This document shows positions 1-10,387 of a DNA stretch of 24,402 nt, one piece after another. Below the pieces are notes generated by a model. That model was not told the DNA's origin, made no database searches, and saw only the letters and a list, made by a program, of their open reading frames with translations. Position 1 is the first letter of the stretch. Every line of letters starts with the position of its first letter. Source of the DNA: Comamonadaceae bacterium (GTDB lineage Bacteria; Pseudomonadota; Gammaproteobacteria; Burkholderiales; Burkholderiaceae_C); contig CANLWQ010000002.1 in the NCBI GenBank assembly GCA_947494405.1, positions 1-24,402 on the forward strand. The letters are read 5' to 3'. A program made the position numbers and the translations under genes.

Positions 1-702
1 ATAGCGCAAACCATCGCTGTTGAGGACTTTGTAATCGTCCATGACGATGGCATTGTCTAAGCCACCCCCCAAAGCCAAACCATTGGCACGCATATGTTCT
101 ATGTCTTTGGAAAAACCAAAGGTGCGCGCTCTGGCAATGTCTTTCACATAATTATCTGTTTCGGTATCGAAAACAACCCGCTGGCCGGTTGCGTCCACTG
201 CAGGATGCTGAAAATCAATTTCAAAACTCAGCTTATAGCCATGGTAGGGGGAAAGCTTGGCCCACTTGAGGTGCTCAGCTTGACCCTCGCTCACAGAGAC
301 TTCGCTTAATAGTCGAATAAACCGCTTGGGCGCATTTTGTAATTCGATGCCCGCACTTTGCAAAAGAAAAACAAATGAAGCTGACGACCCATCTAATATA
401 GGCACTTCCTCGGCTGTGATGTCGACGAATAAATTGTCGATTCCCAGTCCGGCGCATGCCGACATCAAATGCTCTACCGTGTGTACTTTGACGCCTTGCG
501 CTGAAATCGTCGATGCCAGCCGCGTATCTGTCACGGCCGTGGCCGTCACGGGGATATCAACAGGATGCGTTAAGTCGACGCGCCTGAACACCACCCCGGT
601 ATCTGGTGGTGCCGGACGAAGACACAGTTCAACCCGCTGGCCGCTGTGCAGCCCAACGCCAACAGCGCGGGTAAGGGTTTTGAGGGTTCTTTGCTTTAAC
701 AC
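1..702 (-). CDS. lpxC: UDP-3-O-acyl-N-acetylglucosamine deacetylase, partial (C-terminus outside the window)
   Basis: LpxC is the zinc-dependent cytosolic deacetylase that commits UDP-3-O-acyl-GlcNAc to lipid A synthesis. The 234 codons present match the family from the N-terminus: MLKQRTLK at the start, GVGLHSG near residue 15, the zinc-ligand segment TVEHLMSA with His78, GLGIDN just after it, VPILDGSSA, and ARTFGF. The reading stops at the window edge in the conserved VLNSDGLRY, so about 70 residues, including the other zinc ligands, lie outside. The start is GTG at 702, chosen because translation from it aligns with the usual LpxC N-terminus. No Shine-Dalgarno sequence is visible, and ftsZ ends only 10 bp upstream, so translation may be coupled to ftsZ. 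Last gene of the dcw run, as in many proteobacteria. Confidence 0.96.
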   Translation of the reverse strand, partial: MLKQRTLKTLTRAVGVGLHSGQRVELCLRPAPPDTGVVFRRVDLTHPVDIPVTATAVTDTRLASTISAQGVKVHTVEHLMSACAGLGIDNLFVDITAEEVPILDGSSASFVFLLQSAGIELQNAPKRFIRLLSEVSVSEGQAEHLKWAKLSPYHGYKLSFEIDFQHPAVDATGQRVVFDTETDNYVKDIARARTFGFSKDIEHMRANGLALGGGLDNAIVMDDYKVLNSDGLRY

Positions 703-712
703 GCAGTAGATT

Positions 713-1957
713 TTAATCCGCTTGTTTGCGCAAGAACGCTGGTATTTCGTAGTTATCCATTCCACCCGAAGACATGGCGTCCACTTTTGCCGCTGCTTGG
801 GTACGGTCACGCGTGCGCCAAACTCTGGGTACATTGACATCCCCATAATCAGCAGTGCCCGCCATGGAGGGTGAACTGCTCACCATGGCGGCGCTGTCCG
901 TCATCGCGCTGCTGGGCATGATGGCTTGAGGCGCGTAGCCCACGTTGTCAGTGCCTGTTCGTTGAATAACCGTCAGGGGTGGTGCGATGCGTTTACCTGC
1001 ATGCGCCAAACCGGTCGCGACCACGGTAACGCGAATTTGGTCACCCAGTGATTCATCATAAGCCGTGCCATAAATCACATGCGCCTCAGCTGAGGCAAAT
1101 GCGCGAATGGTGTTCATGGCTTCACGTGATTCAGCCAATTTCAAACCGCCTTTGGCCGCAGTGATGAGTACCAGCACGCCTTTGGCGCCCGTCATATCGA
1201 CGCCTTCAAGCAATGGGCAGGCAACAGCTTGTTCTGCGGCAATGCGTGCACGATCTGCTCCGCTGGCCGTGGCAGTTCCCATCATGGCTTTTCCTTGCTC
1301 GCTCATGACAGTACGAACGTCTTCAAAGTCGACGTTAACCAAGGCCTCTACATTGATGATCTCGGCAATGCCACCTACAGAGTTACGCAGCACATCATTG
1401 GCGTAGGCAAAGGCTTGATCTTGTGTGACATCGTCGCCGAGCACATCCAGAAGCTTTTCGTTTAACACCACAATCAGTGAGTCCACGTTTTCTTCCAACT
1501 CGGCCAATCCGGCTTCCGCATTGGTCATTCGGCGTCCACCTTCCCAATCAAAGGGCTTGGTCACCACGCCGACAGTGAGAATCCCCATCTCACGCGCAAC
1601 ACGGGCCACGACGGGTGCAGCACCTGTACCGGTGCCGCCGCCCATGCCTGCGGTGATGAAAACCATATTGGCACCCTCGAGCACCTCGCGTATGGTTTCA
1701 GTAGCAGCTTCAGCAGCAGACTGTCCACGCTCGGGCTTGCTACCTGCACCCAGTCCGTTATCACCCAATTGAATCACACGGTGCGCCGAGCTGGCACGCA
1801 AGGCTTGGGCATCGGTGTTGGCGCAAATGAATTCAACACCCCGAACGCCACTTTTAATCATGTGCTCCACCGCATTGCCACCGCCTCCACCAACGCCAAT
1901 GACGCGGATTTGGGTGTCAGAGCTGAATTCGTTTTTTTCAATCATTTCAATTTTCAT
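713..1957 (-). CDS. ftsZ: Cell division protein FtsZ
   Basis: FtsZ is the tubulin-like GTPase that forms the cytokinetic ring at midcell. The 414-residue product carries the glycine-rich nucleotide-binding start [10 protein letters not shown] (residues 21-30), the tubulin signature GMGGGTGTG (104-112), and the T7-loop segment [11 protein letters not shown] (208-218) that supplies catalytic residues to the next subunit. A low-complexity Ser/Ala/Met linker follows from about residue 340. The C-terminal peptide [12 protein letters not shown] (403-414) is the conserved docking tail for FtsA and other partners. The ATG at 1957 has GGAGAG 4 nt upstream. An inner ATG at codon 5 lacks such a site, so the outer one is chosen. 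It follows ftsA after an unusually long 164-bp gap and precedes lpxC by 10 bp. Confidence 0.99.
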   Translation of the reverse strand: MKIEMIEKNEFSSDTQIRVIGVGGGGGNAVEHMIKSGVRGVEFICANTDAQALRASSAHRVIQLGDNGLGAGSKPERGQSAAEAATETIREVLEGANMVFITAGMGGGTGTGAAPVVARVAREMGILTVGVVTKPFDWEGGRRMTNAEAGLAELEENVDSLIVVLNEKLLDVLGDDVTQDQAFAYANDVLRNSVGGIAEIINVEALVNVDFEDVRTVMSEQGKAMMGTATASGADRARIAAEQAVACPLLEGVDMTGAKGVLVLITAAKGGLKLAESREAMNTIRAFASAEAHVIYGTAYDESLGDQIRVTVVATGLAHAGKRIAPPLTVIQRTGTDNVGYAPQAIMPSSAMTDSAAMVSSSPSMAGTADYGDVNVPRVWRTRDRTQAAAKVDAMSSGGMDNYEIPAFLRKQAD

Positions 1958-1961
1958 TTTT

Positions 1962-1967
1962 CTCTCC
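1962..1967 (-). promoter_or_regulatory. Ribosome binding site of ftsZ
   Basis: GGAGAG lies 4 nt before the ATG at 1957. It selects this start over the in-frame ATG four codons later. It gives ftsZ its own good initiation site, as expected for a protein needed in far larger amounts than its neighbours. Confidence 0.7.
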
Positions 1968-2051
1968 GATGTCTGTGATTTTGTTTAACCGTTAAGTTGT
2001 TATGTGTGGGTACAGTCCTAACTGGTGGGCGGTGCGCCTCCTGCACAAGGT

Positions 2052-2068
2052 CGCCATCGGTGATGGCG
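2052..2068 (-). other. Hairpin in the ftsA-ftsZ intergenic region
   Basis: The minus strand reads CGCCATC, loop ACC, GATGGCG, a perfect 7-bp stem with a 3-nt loop. One further G-C pair can form beyond a single mismatch. No T run follows, so this is not an intrinsic terminator. It sits in the ftsZ leader about 95 nt before the start codon and could influence mRNA processing or stability. That role is inference; only the inverted repeat is seen. Confidence 0.45.
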
Positions 2069-2121
2069 GCCATTGCCAAAGGGAACAGTTTGACTTCGAA
2101 AATAACAATGTGATTTCATCA

Positions 2122-3351
2122 TCAGAAGTTCCCCACAAACCAGTCTTTAACCCGACCCATAGCGGTTTTCATTGAGCCATTTTTTTGCGCTACTCTGAAG
2201 CCACGCAAACGCGCCATGCGGGCTTCTTCAAGCAATCCCATGACTGTTGCAGCCCGTGGGTGAGACACCATGTCTGACAGCGCACTGCTGTAGCGAGGCA
2301 CACCCCGACGGACTGCTTTTAAAAATATGTCTTCGCCCAGTTCTATCATCCCTGGCATCATGGCGCTGCCACCGGTGAGCACAATGCCAGAGGAGAGAAC
2401 CTCTTCATAGCCCGAGTCGCGCAACACCTGTTGAACCAAGGAAAAAATTTCTTCGATACGGGGTTCGATGACGCCGGCCAAGTTTTGTCGACTCAACATG
2501 CGTGGGCCGCGGTCGCCTAAGCCCGGCACTTCTACTTGCACATTAGGGTCGGCAAGCAGTTGCTTGGCAAAACCAGACTCCACCTTGATGTCTTCCGCAT
2601 CTTTGGTGGGCGTACGCAGCGCCATGGCGATATCGCTGGTAATCAAATCACCAGCAATAGGAATGACAGCGGTGTGACGTATAGCGCCGTTGGTAAAGAT
2701 GGCAATATCTGTGGTGCCAGCACCTATGTCTACCAACGCCACGCCCAGCTCGCGCTCATCTGCGGTCAATACAGAATGACTCGAAGCCAATGGATTGAGC
2801 ATCAATTGCTCTACATCCAAACCGCAACGCCTGACACATTTGATGATGTTCTCTGCTGCGCTTTGCGCGCCTGTGACTATGTGCACCTTGGCTTCAAGTC
2901 GTATGCCACTCATGCCTATCGGCTCTTTCACATCATGCCCGTCAATCACAAACTCTTGCGGCTCCACCAACAGCAGGCGCTGGTCGGTTGATATATTGAT
3001 GGCCTTGGCGGTCTCGACTACTCTGGCCACATCAGCTGCTGTGACCTCATGGTCTTTGACTGCCACCATGCCATGTGAATTCATGCCGCGTATATGGCTT
3101 CCGGTGATACCCGTGTACACACGGGTGATCTTGCAGTCAGCCATCAACTCTGCTTCTTTCAAAGCTTGCTGAATACTTTGCACAGTGGCATCAATATTGA
3201 CGACCACTCCTCGCTTTAAGCCGCTGCTGGGTGCAATGCCAAATCCTGCAAGCTTTAACTCTGCTCCCGGCAATACTTCGGCCACCACCACCATGACCTT
3301 GCTGGTGCCAATGTCCAAACCTACGACCAAATCTTTGTACTCTTTTGCCAT
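2122..3351 (-). CDS. ftsA: Cell division protein FtsA
   Basis: FtsA is the actin-like ATPase that tethers FtsZ filaments to the inner membrane and recruits later divisome proteins. The 409-residue product has the actin-fold phosphate-1 motif VVGLDIGTSKV near residues 9-19, the phosphate-2 motif VALVDIGAGTTDIAIF (204-219), and the adenosine motif GIVLTGGSAMMPG near residue 325. The segment between about 85 and 165 corresponds to the 1C subdomain specific to FtsA. The last residues, MGRVKDWFVGNF, can form the amphipathic membrane-targeting helix. The start at 3351 has AGAGG about 6 nt upstream and lies 16 bp after the ftsQ stop. Length and motifs are normal for the family. Confidence 0.98.
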   Translation of the reverse strand: MAKEYKDLVVGLDIGTSKVMVVVAEVLPGAELKLAGFGIAPSSGLKRGVVVNIDATVQSIQQALKEAELMADCKITRVYTGITGSHIRGMNSHGMVAVKDHEVTAADVARVVETAKAINISTDQRLLLVEPQEFVIDGHDVKEPIGMSGIRLEAKVHIVTGAQSAAENIIKCVRRCGLDVEQLMLNPLASSHSVLTADERELGVALVDIGAGTTDIAIFTNGAIRHTAVIPIAGDLITSDIAMALRTPTKDAEDIKVESGFAKQLLADPNVQVEVPGLGDRGPRMLSRQNLAGVIEPRIEEIFSLVQQVLRDSGYEEVLSSGIVLTGGSAMMPGMIELGEDIFLKAVRRGVPRYSSALSDMVSHPRAATVMGLLEEARMARLRGFRVAQKNGSMKTAMGRVKDWFVGNF

Positions 3352-3367
3352 GGAAACCTCTGTATGT

Positions 3368-4177
3368 TTACCTTGTTTTGGGTGGTACCAAGGTACTCAC
3401 CCCACGCAACCGCAATGCGTATCCATTCACATGCCGCAAATCTGCAGCCTCAAGTGCTTGTGTTTGTCGACCATATCGTTGGCTGACCAGCGCCAACGTC
3501 ATCGTCATGCGCTGCACTCTCACCATCACTTCTTCCTTAGCACCGCGACCCAACTCTATTTGCGCACCGCCTTTAAGCTCTGCACGCCAACTGCCTCTGC
3601 CCGTTAACTCCAAACCTTTCAACTGCAGCTCTACCTTGCTGAGTTCAGGTTTTAATGTTTCATACATGTGCAAGACTTGAACGGATTCGGTATCTGGCCC
3701 ACTGAGATTTGGCAGGTTTTCATCATCGAGTTCACCAAAATTGGCGCTAAAAACCTCGCCTTGTTTGTTCAGCAAACGTGACTCTGATTCATTGCCCCAA
3801 TAGGCCACTGGTTGGTGCTCTTCTAAATCGACACTGAGTCGGTTGGGAAACTCTCGTCTCACCAAGGCTTGGCGCACCCAAGGCACTTTTTCAAACGATG
3901 TGCGAACTTGCTCCAAGTCCACCGTAAAAAAACTTCCCTGCAGATTTGGCACCACATTAGCGCGCAAAGTCACTGCATTGTTGTGCCGCACATCCCCTTG
4001 AACTGAAATGGCAGACAGCGCAAATACAGGATGGCGGACCAGCCACCATAGCAATGCCATCAGCAACACCAGTGAAAAAATGGTCATCAAAAATGCAGTG
4101 GTGACATTCATCAGTCGAATATCCAATGCCGCTGGCTCGGCGTCTTGGTTGTTGTACAAAGCGTCTCTTGCCTTCAT
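3368..4177 (-). CDS. ftsQ: Cell division protein FtsQ
   Basis: FtsQ is a bitopic inner-membrane protein that joins FtsB and FtsL to link early and late divisome proteins. The 269-residue product has a short cytoplasmic N-terminus, one transmembrane helix at about residues 25-47, then a periplasmic POTRA domain (about 52-121, beginning [12 protein letters not shown] and ending with the typical [18 protein letters not shown]). The FtsQ beta domain follows. The start is the ATG at 4177. It overlaps the ddlB stop as ATGA and has GGAGG 4 nt upstream. The frame stays open 19 codons further up inside ddlB, but that extension has no such signal and would spoil the N-terminus. Confidence 0.96.
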   Translation of the reverse strand: MKARDALYNNQDAEPAALDIRLMNVTTAFLMTIFSLVLLMALLWWLVRHPVFALSAISVQGDVRHNNAVTLRANVVPNLQGSFFTVDLEQVRTSFEKVPWVRQALVRREFPNRLSVDLEEHQPVAYWGNESESRLLNKQGEVFSANFGELDDENLPNLSGPDTESVQVLHMYETLKPELSKVELQLKGLELTGRGSWRAELKGGAQIELGRGAKEEVMVRVQRMTMTLALVSQRYGRQTQALEAADLRHVNGYALRLRGVSTLVPPKTR

Positions 4178-5148
4178 GACGCCTCCACGCCAGCGCGCGA
4201 ATCTAAACCAGCTTGCGACAAAATCCGCAAACACAGTTGCGTGTATGAAATACCTGCTGCCAAGGCGGACATGGGCACCAAGGAGTGGCTGGTCATGCCG
4301 GGGCTGGTATTCATTTCAAGCAAATAGGGCTGGCGGTCGCTGGCACGAATCATCACATCGGCTCTGGCCCAACCCCGACAACCCAATGCTTTGTAAGCAG
4401 CCAAAGTTAAAGCTTGTATGGCTTGCTCCTCTTGGACAGGCAAACCGCTTGGGCAGTGATAGCTGACCGCATCTGTGAAGTATTTATTTTGGTAGTCGTA
4501 AGCACCCTGTGGCGCCACAATTTTGACCACCGGTAAGGCCACGGCATCTTCACCATGGCCCAGCACCGGACAGGTGACCTCGTCCCCTTCAATAAACATT
4601 TCACACAACACATCCGCGTCATAACGCGTTGCCAATGCAATCGCAGGTTCAAGTTGCGCTGGCGTGCTTACTTTTGAAATGCCTATGGAAGAACCTTCAT
4701 GCGGCGGCTTCACAATCAACGGCAATCCAAGCTCATGGGGAATGGCGTTGATAGATTCTGGTGTCTGCTTGTGCGGGGGCAACCAAACAGATGCAGGCGT
4801 AGACAAACCTTCGGCACGCCAAACACGTTTGGTCATTTGCTTGTCCATGGCAATGGCTGAGGCCATGACACCGGAGCCGGTATAGGGAATACCCATTAAC
4901 TCCAAAGCGCCTTGCACTGTTCCGTCTTCACCATGACGTCCATGCAAGGCAATAAATGCATGCGTGAATTTCTGCTCTTTCAGCTGCGCAATAGAGTGTT
5001 GTGCCGGATCAAAGCCAATGGCGTTCACACCTTCAGATTGCAGTGCATTCAAAACGCCTTGGCCCGACATCAGAGAGATTTCGCGTTCAGCGGAACGTCC
5101 GCCCATGAGAACGGCGACTTTGCTGGTGCTGGCGTTAAAGGCAGTCAT
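4174..5148 (-). CDS. ddlB: D-alanine--D-alanine ligase
   Basis: This enzyme joins two D-Ala molecules with ATP to give the dipeptide that MurF adds to the peptidoglycan precursor. The 324-residue product has the Ddl N-terminal motif [13 protein letters not shown] (14-26), [13 protein letters not shown] (68-80), the ATP-grasp loop [10 protein letters not shown] (151-160), and the metal-binding C-terminal motif [12 protein letters not shown] (278-289). The position between murC and ftsQ is the classic place for the ddlB paralogue in proteobacteria. The start at 5148 overlaps the murC stop as ATGA, with GGAGG 4 nt before it. A longer open frame upstream runs inside murC and is not used here. Confidence 0.97.
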   Translation of the reverse strand: MTAFNASTSKVAVLMGGRSAEREISLMSGQGVLNALQSEGVNAIGFDPAQHSIAQLKEQKFTHAFIALHGRHGEDGTVQGALELMGIPYTGSGVMASAIAMDKQMTKRVWRAEGLSTPASVWLPPHKQTPESINAIPHELGLPLIVKPPHEGSSIGISKVSTPAQLEPAIALATRYDADVLCEMFIEGDEVTCPVLGHGEDAVALPVVKIVAPQGAYDYQNKYFTDAVSYHCPSGLPVQEEQAIQALTLAAYKALGCRGWARADVMIRASDRQPYLLEMNTSPGMTSHSLVPMSALAAGISYTQLCLRILSQAGLDSRAGVEAS

Positions 5149-6572
5149 GCAGCCTCCACGTTCTGTCGTTGAGAACCCGTCACCCGCTCTGTGACTTTGC
5201 TTGGTATGGAGCCGATAGAACCAGCGCCCATGCACATCACCACATCACCGTCTTGGGCGTTTTCAACAATCAGGTCTTCAAGCTGCTTTAAATCTTGGGC
5301 AAACACCAGTTGCTGCTGACCCGCTACTCTCACAGCATGCGCCAGTGCGCGACCATCTGCCGCAGCAATAGGTGCTTCACCGGCTGCATAGACTTCGGTC
5401 AACCACAGCACATCTACGCTTTGCAAGACTTGCACAAAATCTTCAAAGCAATCTCGTGTTCTGCTGAAGCGGTGGGGCTGAAAAGCCAACACCAGTCGAC
5501 GTCCTGGGAATGCACCGCGTGCAGCTTCAAGCGTGGCCGCCAACTCCACAGGATGGTGGCCATAGTCTTCTATCAAGGTGAAAGTTCCACCTTGTTTGGC
5601 AGAAACTTCGCCATGCCGCTGGAACCGTCTACCCACACCACTGAAGTTTGCCAGCGCAGTCACTACCGCTTCATCTGGCACATTGAGCTCAACCGCAATC
5701 GCAATCGCCGCTAAGGCGTTGCGCACATTGTGTATACCGGGCAAGTTCAAATCGATGTGCATATCCGGCAGCGTCACGCCATTGCTGCGCTTGACCAAAA
5801 ACTTCATGCGGGCACCAACCGCCTGCACATTGATGGCCCGCACTTGGGCCTTTTCTGACAAACCGTAACTGGTGATGGGACGGGATACTTGCGGCAAGAT
5901 GCTGCAAATCACAGGATCGTCCACACACAAAACGGCTGCGCCATAAAAGGGCATGCGATGCAAAAATTCGATGAAGGCTGATTTCAATTGATTGAAATCA
6001 TGCCCATAGGTTTCCATGTGATCTGCGTCAATATTGGTGACCACAGACATGATGGGATTCAAATTTAAAAATGAGGCATCCGACTCATCAGCCTCGACCA
6101 CGATGTAGTCGCCTGCGCCTAGCTTTGCATTTGCGCCTGCGCTGATCAGTCTTCCGCCGATCACGAAGGTGGGGTCTAAGCCACCTTGTGCCAACACACT
6201 GGCCACCAAACTGGTGGTGGTTGTTTTGCCATGTGTGCCCGCAATCGCAATGCCTTGCTTGAGCCGCATCAACTCTGCCAACATGACTGCTCTTGGAACC
6301 ACCGGTATCCATTTTTGATGCGCTGCCATCACTTCGGGGTTATCAGCTTGGACGGCGGTTGAAATCACGACAGCATCTGCCCCCAGGATATTTTTTGCAG
6401 CATGACCTACTTGGGTTTGAATGCCCAATGCAGACAGGCGTTGCAAAACAGGCCCATCGCTTAAGTCGGAACCCGAAACTCGGTAACCAAGGTTGTGCAA
6501 AATTTCTGCAATACCGCTCATGCCTGCGCCACCAATACCGACAAAATGCACATGACTGATGGCGTGCTTCAT
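5145..6572 (-). CDS. murC: UDP-N-acetylmuramate--L-alanine ligase
   Basis: MurC adds L-Ala to UDP-MurNAc, the first peptide-stem step in the cytoplasm. The 475-residue product shows the Rossmann loop [18 protein letters not shown] (8-25) for UDP-MurNAc, the Mur-ligase P-loop [10 protein letters not shown] (112-121), the region [12 protein letters not shown], and a C-terminal domain with EDYGHHPVE and FQPHRFSRT. These are MurC-specific forms. The start at 6572 overlaps the murG stop as ATGA and aligns with the family N-terminus ([15 protein letters not shown]). AGAGG lies about 7 nt upstream. The frame remains open 53 codons upstream within murG, but that segment is unrelated to MurC. Confidence 0.98.
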   Translation of the reverse strand: MKHAISHVHFVGIGGAGMSGIAEILHNLGYRVSGSDLSDGPVLQRLSALGIQTQVGHAAKNILGADAVVISTAVQADNPEVMAAHQKWIPVVPRAVMLAELMRLKQGIAIAGTHGKTTTTSLVASVLAQGGLDPTFVIGGRLISAGANAKLGAGDYIVVEADESDASFLNLNPIMSVVTNIDADHMETYGHDFNQLKSAFIEFLHRMPFYGAAVLCVDDPVICSILPQVSRPITSYGLSEKAQVRAINVQAVGARMKFLVKRSNGVTLPDMHIDLNLPGIHNVRNALAAIAIAVELNVPDEAVVTALANFSGVGRRFQRHGEVSAKQGGTFTLIEDYGHHPVELAATLEAARGAFPGRRLVLAFQPHRFSRTRDCFEDFVQVLQSVDVLWLTEVYAAGEAPIAAADGRALAHAVRVAGQQQLVFAQDLKQLEDLIVENAQDGDVVMCMGAGSIGSIPSKVTERVTGSQRQNVEAA

Positions 6573-7636
6573 GCCAACACCTCTGTGCAGGCGAGTGCAA
6601 CTTTTTGGGCGGCCTGTGTTTGTCTTAAGGCGTAGGCTTGCGTAGCGACTCGCAGCAAAGTTTCTCTGCTGATGGTTTGCAGGTGTTGCGCCAATAACTG
6701 TGGCGTCAATTCGTTTTGGGGGATTAACCATCCCGCACCTTGCTGCGACAAAAATTGGGCGTTATGGGTTTGGTGGTCATCAACCGCATGAGGAAACGGC
6801 ACCATCCATGCCGCCACGCCTACAGCTGACAGTTCACTCACCGTGCTGGCACCTGCACGGCAAATCACCACATCGGCCTGCGCCATAGCTTGCGCTGTGT
6901 TATCAATGAAGGCCGTGAGTTCTGCACTTACATTGACTGCTGCATAAGCCGCTTTCAAAGCAGCCAAATGCTTTTCACCACCTTGATGCACAACGCTTGG
7001 ACGGTCTTGTAAAGGAATCAATGCCAAAGCTTGGGGCAGGGTTTGGTTAATCGCTTGCGCACCCAAACTCCCGCCCATGACAAGCACGCGCAAAGGCCCT
7101 TGGCGCTGTGCAAATCTTTGCAGCGGCGGCTCTTGATTTAAAAACTCTTCCCGCAACGGGTTTCCCACCCACACAGCGTTGGGCAGGGCCTCTGGAAAAC
7201 TGCTGAAGACTTTTTTCGCAACTTTGGCCAACCATGTGTTAGCCATGCCAGCGACTGAATTTTGTTCATGCAAGATGAGAGGCTTACCGCACACAACGCC
7301 CATCAAACCGCCTGGGAAAGTGATGTAGCCGCCCAAGCCCACCAACACATCGGGACGCAGGCGTTTGATCAACAACCAACTCTGCGTGAATGCTTTGAGT
7401 ATTCGCCACGGCAACATCAAGACCGTGGACACGCCTTTGCCACGCACACCACCAAACTGCACCGTTTCAAATGCAAAGCCCTTGGCTGGAATCAGTGTGG
7501 ACTCCATGCTAGGCGGCGGTGCACCCATCCAATGCACATTCCACCCTTGACTGCGCAACACCTCTGCAATCGCCAAACCTGGAAAAATATGCCCGCCAGT
7601 TCCGCCGGCCATGATCAAAGCGGTAGGACTGCTCAT
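6569..7636 (-). CDS. murG: UDP-GlcNAc--undecaprenyl-PP-MurNAc-pentapeptide GlcNAc transferase
   Basis: MurG is the peripheral inner-membrane GT-B glycosyltransferase that turns lipid I into lipid II. The 355-residue product has the N-terminal G-loop [12 protein letters not shown] (9-20), HEQNSVAG (123-130), the second G-loop [12 protein letters not shown] (186-197), RAGASTVSE (260-268), and the UDP-GlcNAc-binding region [14 protein letters not shown] (280-293). The start at 7636 overlaps the ftsW stop as ATGA, with a G-rich stretch just upstream. Translation coupled to ftsW fits delivery of lipid II to the FtsW/FtsI synthase. Confidence 0.98.
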   Translation of the reverse strand: MSSPTALIMAGGTGGHIFPGLAIAEVLRSQGWNVHWMGAPPPSMESTLIPAKGFAFETVQFGGVRGKGVSTVLMLPWRILKAFTQSWLLIKRLRPDVLVGLGGYITFPGGLMGVVCGKPLILHEQNSVAGMANTWLAKVAKKVFSSFPEALPNAVWVGNPLREEFLNQEPPLQRFAQRQGPLRVLVMGGSLGAQAINQTLPQALALIPLQDRPSVVHQGGEKHLAALKAAYAAVNVSAELTAFIDNTAQAMAQADVVICRAGASTVSELSAVGVAAWMVPFPHAVDDHQTHNAQFLSQQGAGWLIPQNELTPQLLAQHLQTISRETLLRVATQAYALRQTQAAQKVALACTEVLA

Positions 7637-8904
7637 ACCCGCCCCCCATGCATCATCAATCGATTTTCATAATCCACACGCAGGACAATCGCCAAGGCAA
7701 TCAAGTTAAGCAAAATAGCTGAACCGCCATAGCTCATGAGAGGCAAGGTCAGGCCTTTGGTGGGCAGTGCACCCAAGTTAACGCCCATATTGATAAACGA
7801 TTGAAAACCTATCCATATACCCACGCCCTGCGCGACCAAGCCTGCAAATACACGGTCCATGGCAATGGCTTGGCGACCGATGAACATAATGCGTCGGGTC
7901 ATCCACATAAAGACGCCGATCAAAATCACCACGCCCACAAGACCAAATTCCTCGCCTATGACGGCCAGCAAAAAGTCGGTGTGCGCCTCTGGCAACCAGT
8001 GCAGTTTTTCAACACTTCCACCCAAACCGACACCGAAAATTTCACCCCGACCAAATGCAATCAAGGAATGGGAGAGTTGATAGCCTTTTCCGAGTGCGTA
8101 TTTCGCGCTCCATGGGTCAAGGTAGGCAAAAATTCGCTCGCGCCGCCATTCCGATAAACCAATGATCAAGCCAAATGCAATCAACAACACCAAGGCAATC
8201 AAGAAAAACATTCTGGCGTTTACGCCACCTAAAAACAAAATGCCCATGGCAATAACGGCAATCACCAAAAACGCACCCATATCGGGTTCAGCCAACAGCA
8301 ATGAACCCACAATACCTATGGCGACACTCATTGGCATCACAGCAGCGAAAAATTTCTCTTTCACATCCATTTTGCGCACCATGTAATTGGCTGCATAAAG
8401 CAGTGTTCCGAGTTTGGCCAATTCAGAAGGCTGGAAATTCAAGAAGCCTAAATTTATCCAACGTCGGGCGCCATTGACGCTTTTTCCCACAAATGGCAAC
8501 AGCACCACGATCAATAAAACAATCGAGACAATAAACACCCAAGGTGCTGCTTTTTCCCATGTGTCCATGGGAATTTGAAAAACCAATAATGCGGCAGTAA
8601 ACCCTATGACCAAAGCTACAGCGTGGCGCAGCAAATACTGAACTTGCGACATGCCTGTCGACTGCGGTCCATCGCTGAGTGCTATTGAGGCGGAATACAC
8701 CATCACCAAGCCCCACAACAACAGACTGCCAATAGCCCAAGCCAAGGCTTGGTCAAACGCTTTGATGCCAGAAGGTACGGCGCGGGTTCGGCCATATTCG
8801 CGCCCATGTACACGAACGGGCAAGGCGTCGGGTCCTTGGCTTGGTGCACTAGCAAACCAACGCCCTATGCGGTCACCCCAACTCAGATGCGCAGCCTGGC
8901 TCAT
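7633..8904 (-). CDS. ftsW: Septal peptidoglycan polymerase FtsW (SEDS family)
   Basis: FtsW is the multi-pass SEDS glycan polymerase that works with FtsI at the septum. The 423-residue product starts with a polar cytoplasmic segment of about 50 residues, then has the string of hydrophobic helices expected for about ten transmembrane passes. Diagnostic motifs are the first helix ending in [10 protein letters not shown], the NFQPSELAK segment, and [30 protein letters not shown], which includes the conserved Asp in HTDF. The C-terminal MSYGGSAIL is also typical. The start at 8904 overlaps the murD stop as ATGA, with GGAAGGG just upstream. RodA is the alternative paralogue, but the neighbours and sequence point to FtsW. 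Confidence 0.97.
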   Translation of the reverse strand: MSQAAHLSWGDRIGRWFASAPSQGPDALPVRVHGREYGRTRAVPSGIKAFDQALAWAIGSLLLWGLVMVYSASIALSDGPQSTGMSQVQYLLRHAVALVIGFTAALLVFQIPMDTWEKAAPWVFIVSIVLLIVVLLPFVGKSVNGARRWINLGFLNFQPSELAKLGTLLYAANYMVRKMDVKEKFFAAVMPMSVAIGIVGSLLLAEPDMGAFLVIAVIAMGILFLGGVNARMFFLIALVLLIAFGLIIGLSEWRRERIFAYLDPWSAKYALGKGYQLSHSLIAFGRGEIFGVGLGGSVEKLHWLPEAHTDFLLAVIGEEFGLVGVVILIGVFMWMTRRIMFIGRQAIAMDRVFAGLVAQGVGIWIGFQSFINMGVNLGALPTKGLTLPLMSYGGSAILLNLIALAIVLRVDYENRLMMHGGRV

Positions 8905-10385
8905 GCGTGCCCTTCCTCAAATACCAAGACATTCACGCACTCAGCAAATAGGCTGCCGCGCTCTGCATAGTTTTTGTACATATCCAAACTTGAGCAGGCT
9001 GGTGAAAGCAATACCGTGTCAGCGGTTTGTGCGTGTGCACTGGCCATGGCAACTGCACTGGCCATATCGCTTGCCTCAAGCACGGGGAACGCAACACCTG
9101 TGAAATCTTTTTGAATCTGGGCTGCATCTTTGCCCATCACAATCACTGCCCGTGCAAATTGGTTCAGTGGTTGGCGTAAAGGCTTGAAGTCTTGTCCTTT
9201 GCCATCGCCACCCAAAATCACAAGCAAGTTTTTATCAGTGCCAAGACTGTGAATCGCCGCTACGGTTGCGCCCACATTGGTGCCTTTGCTGTCGTCCACA
9301 TATTCAACATCGTTGACAACACCAATCGATTGCATGCGGTGTGGCTCCCCACGGTATTCCCGCAACGCATGCAACATGGCAGCCATTCCTGCGCCACAGG
9401 TGCTGGCCAATGCCAAGGCTGCCAACGCATTGACGGCGTTATGCCGCCCCTTGAGTCGCAAAGCATCGGCCGGCATCAAGCGCTGAATCTGGATTTCTTC
9501 ATCCACACGGCGTTTGCCCTCTGTTTCGGGGATGCCGGCACGCGCCAACCATGTCATGCCGTTGATGTGTTCAAGACCATAGTCACCGGCGTGTTTGGGG
9601 CTGTCGTCGCCAAAACTGATGACCTGTCTTTGTTCGGTTTTTTTCTTGATGGGGGTTTTCGGCAATAAGGCCATCACCGCTTCATCATGGCGTGGCATCA
9701 CAGCAATCGCATGCTGCCCATACACACGAGATTTGGCCAAACCATAACTGGCCATATCTGCATGCCAGTCCAAATGGTCTTGGGTCAGGTTGAGAATGCA
9801 AGCCGCAGTCGGCTCAAAACTGTCTTCACCCTCCAGCTGGAAACTCGACAGTTCTAAAACCCAGGCTTGCGGCAGCTCTGTGAGGCATGCGCCCAAGGTG
9901 TCCAACAAGCTAGGTCCAATATTGCCGGCCATGGCCGCTGTCAATCCTGCACGCTTTAACAACAGTGTGGTTAAAGAAGTGACTGTGGTTTTTCCATTGG
10001 TGCCGGTGATGGCGATCACATGCGGTTGATAGCCACGCTCTGTTGCCAAATGCGTCAAGGCGTGGCTGAACAAACTTAATTCCGTACCCAACCAAATGCC
10101 TTTTTGCTTGGCAGCATGCCATACCGCTTGAACCTGCAAGGGGGTAAGCCCAGGGCTTTTGAATACGGCTTTGATGCTTTGATCGTCTAATAAAGCGGCA
10201 TGAAAATCACTGTGAACAAATGTGGCTGCTATACCGTCGGCACGCAAGCTCTCAAGGCCTGGGGGCTGCTCTCGCGTATCGACCACTGTGACTTTGGCGC
10301 CCTGCATCACACACCAACGGACCATGGCCAGGCCAGAGTCGCCAAGACCCAGTACCAAAATATGAAGATCGGCCAGTATGTTCAT
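8901..10385 (-). CDS. murD: UDP-N-acetylmuramoyl-L-alanine--D-glutamate ligase
   Basis: MurD adds D-Glu to UDP-MurNAc-L-Ala. The 494-residue product has the N-terminal nucleotide loop [15 protein letters not shown] (10-24), the Mur-ligase P-loop ITGTNGKTT (126-134), [20 protein letters not shown], and the C-terminal [11 protein letters not shown] and [17 protein letters not shown] motifs. It is longer than the E. coli enzyme (about 438 residues). Extra sequence lies in the central domain around residues 235-300 ([11 protein letters not shown] to [10 protein letters not shown]), a form I associate with Burkholderiales. The start at 10385 lies 2 bp after the mraY stop and gives the family N-terminus. 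The 20-codon upstream extension within mraY (His/Val rich) is not used. No clear Shine-Dalgarno sequence is seen, so coupling to mraY is likely. Confidence 0.97.
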   Translation of the reverse strand: MNILADLHILVLGLGDSGLAMVRWCVMQGAKVTVVDTREQPPGLESLRADGIAATFVHSDFHAALLDDQSIKAVFKSPGLTPLQVQAVWHAAKQKGIWLGTELSLFSHALTHLATERGYQPHVIAITGTNGKTTVTSLTTLLLKRAGLTAAMAGNIGPSLLDTLGACLTELPQAWVLELSSFQLEGEDSFEPTAACILNLTQDHLDWHADMASYGLAKSRVYGQHAIAVMPRHDEAVMALLPKTPIKKKTEQRQVISFGDDSPKHAGDYGLEHINGMTWLARAGIPETEGKRRVDEEIQIQRLMPADALRLKGRHNAVNALAALALASTCGAGMAAMLHALREYRGEPHRMQSIGVVNDVEYVDDSKGTNVGATVAAIHSLGTDKNLLVILGGDGKGQDFKPLRQPLNQFARAVIVMGKDAAQIQKDFTGVAFPVLEASDMASAVAMASAHAQTADTVLLSPACSSLDMYKNYAERGSLFAECVNVLVFEEGHA

Positions 10386-10387
10386 GG

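Noticed and set aside
6573..6731. N-terminal extension of murC into murG
   Set aside because: Extra residues do not resemble MurC. The ATGA overlap start fits the family. The same reasoning removes the upstream extensions of ddlB, ftsQ, murD, mraY and the DUF484 gene.
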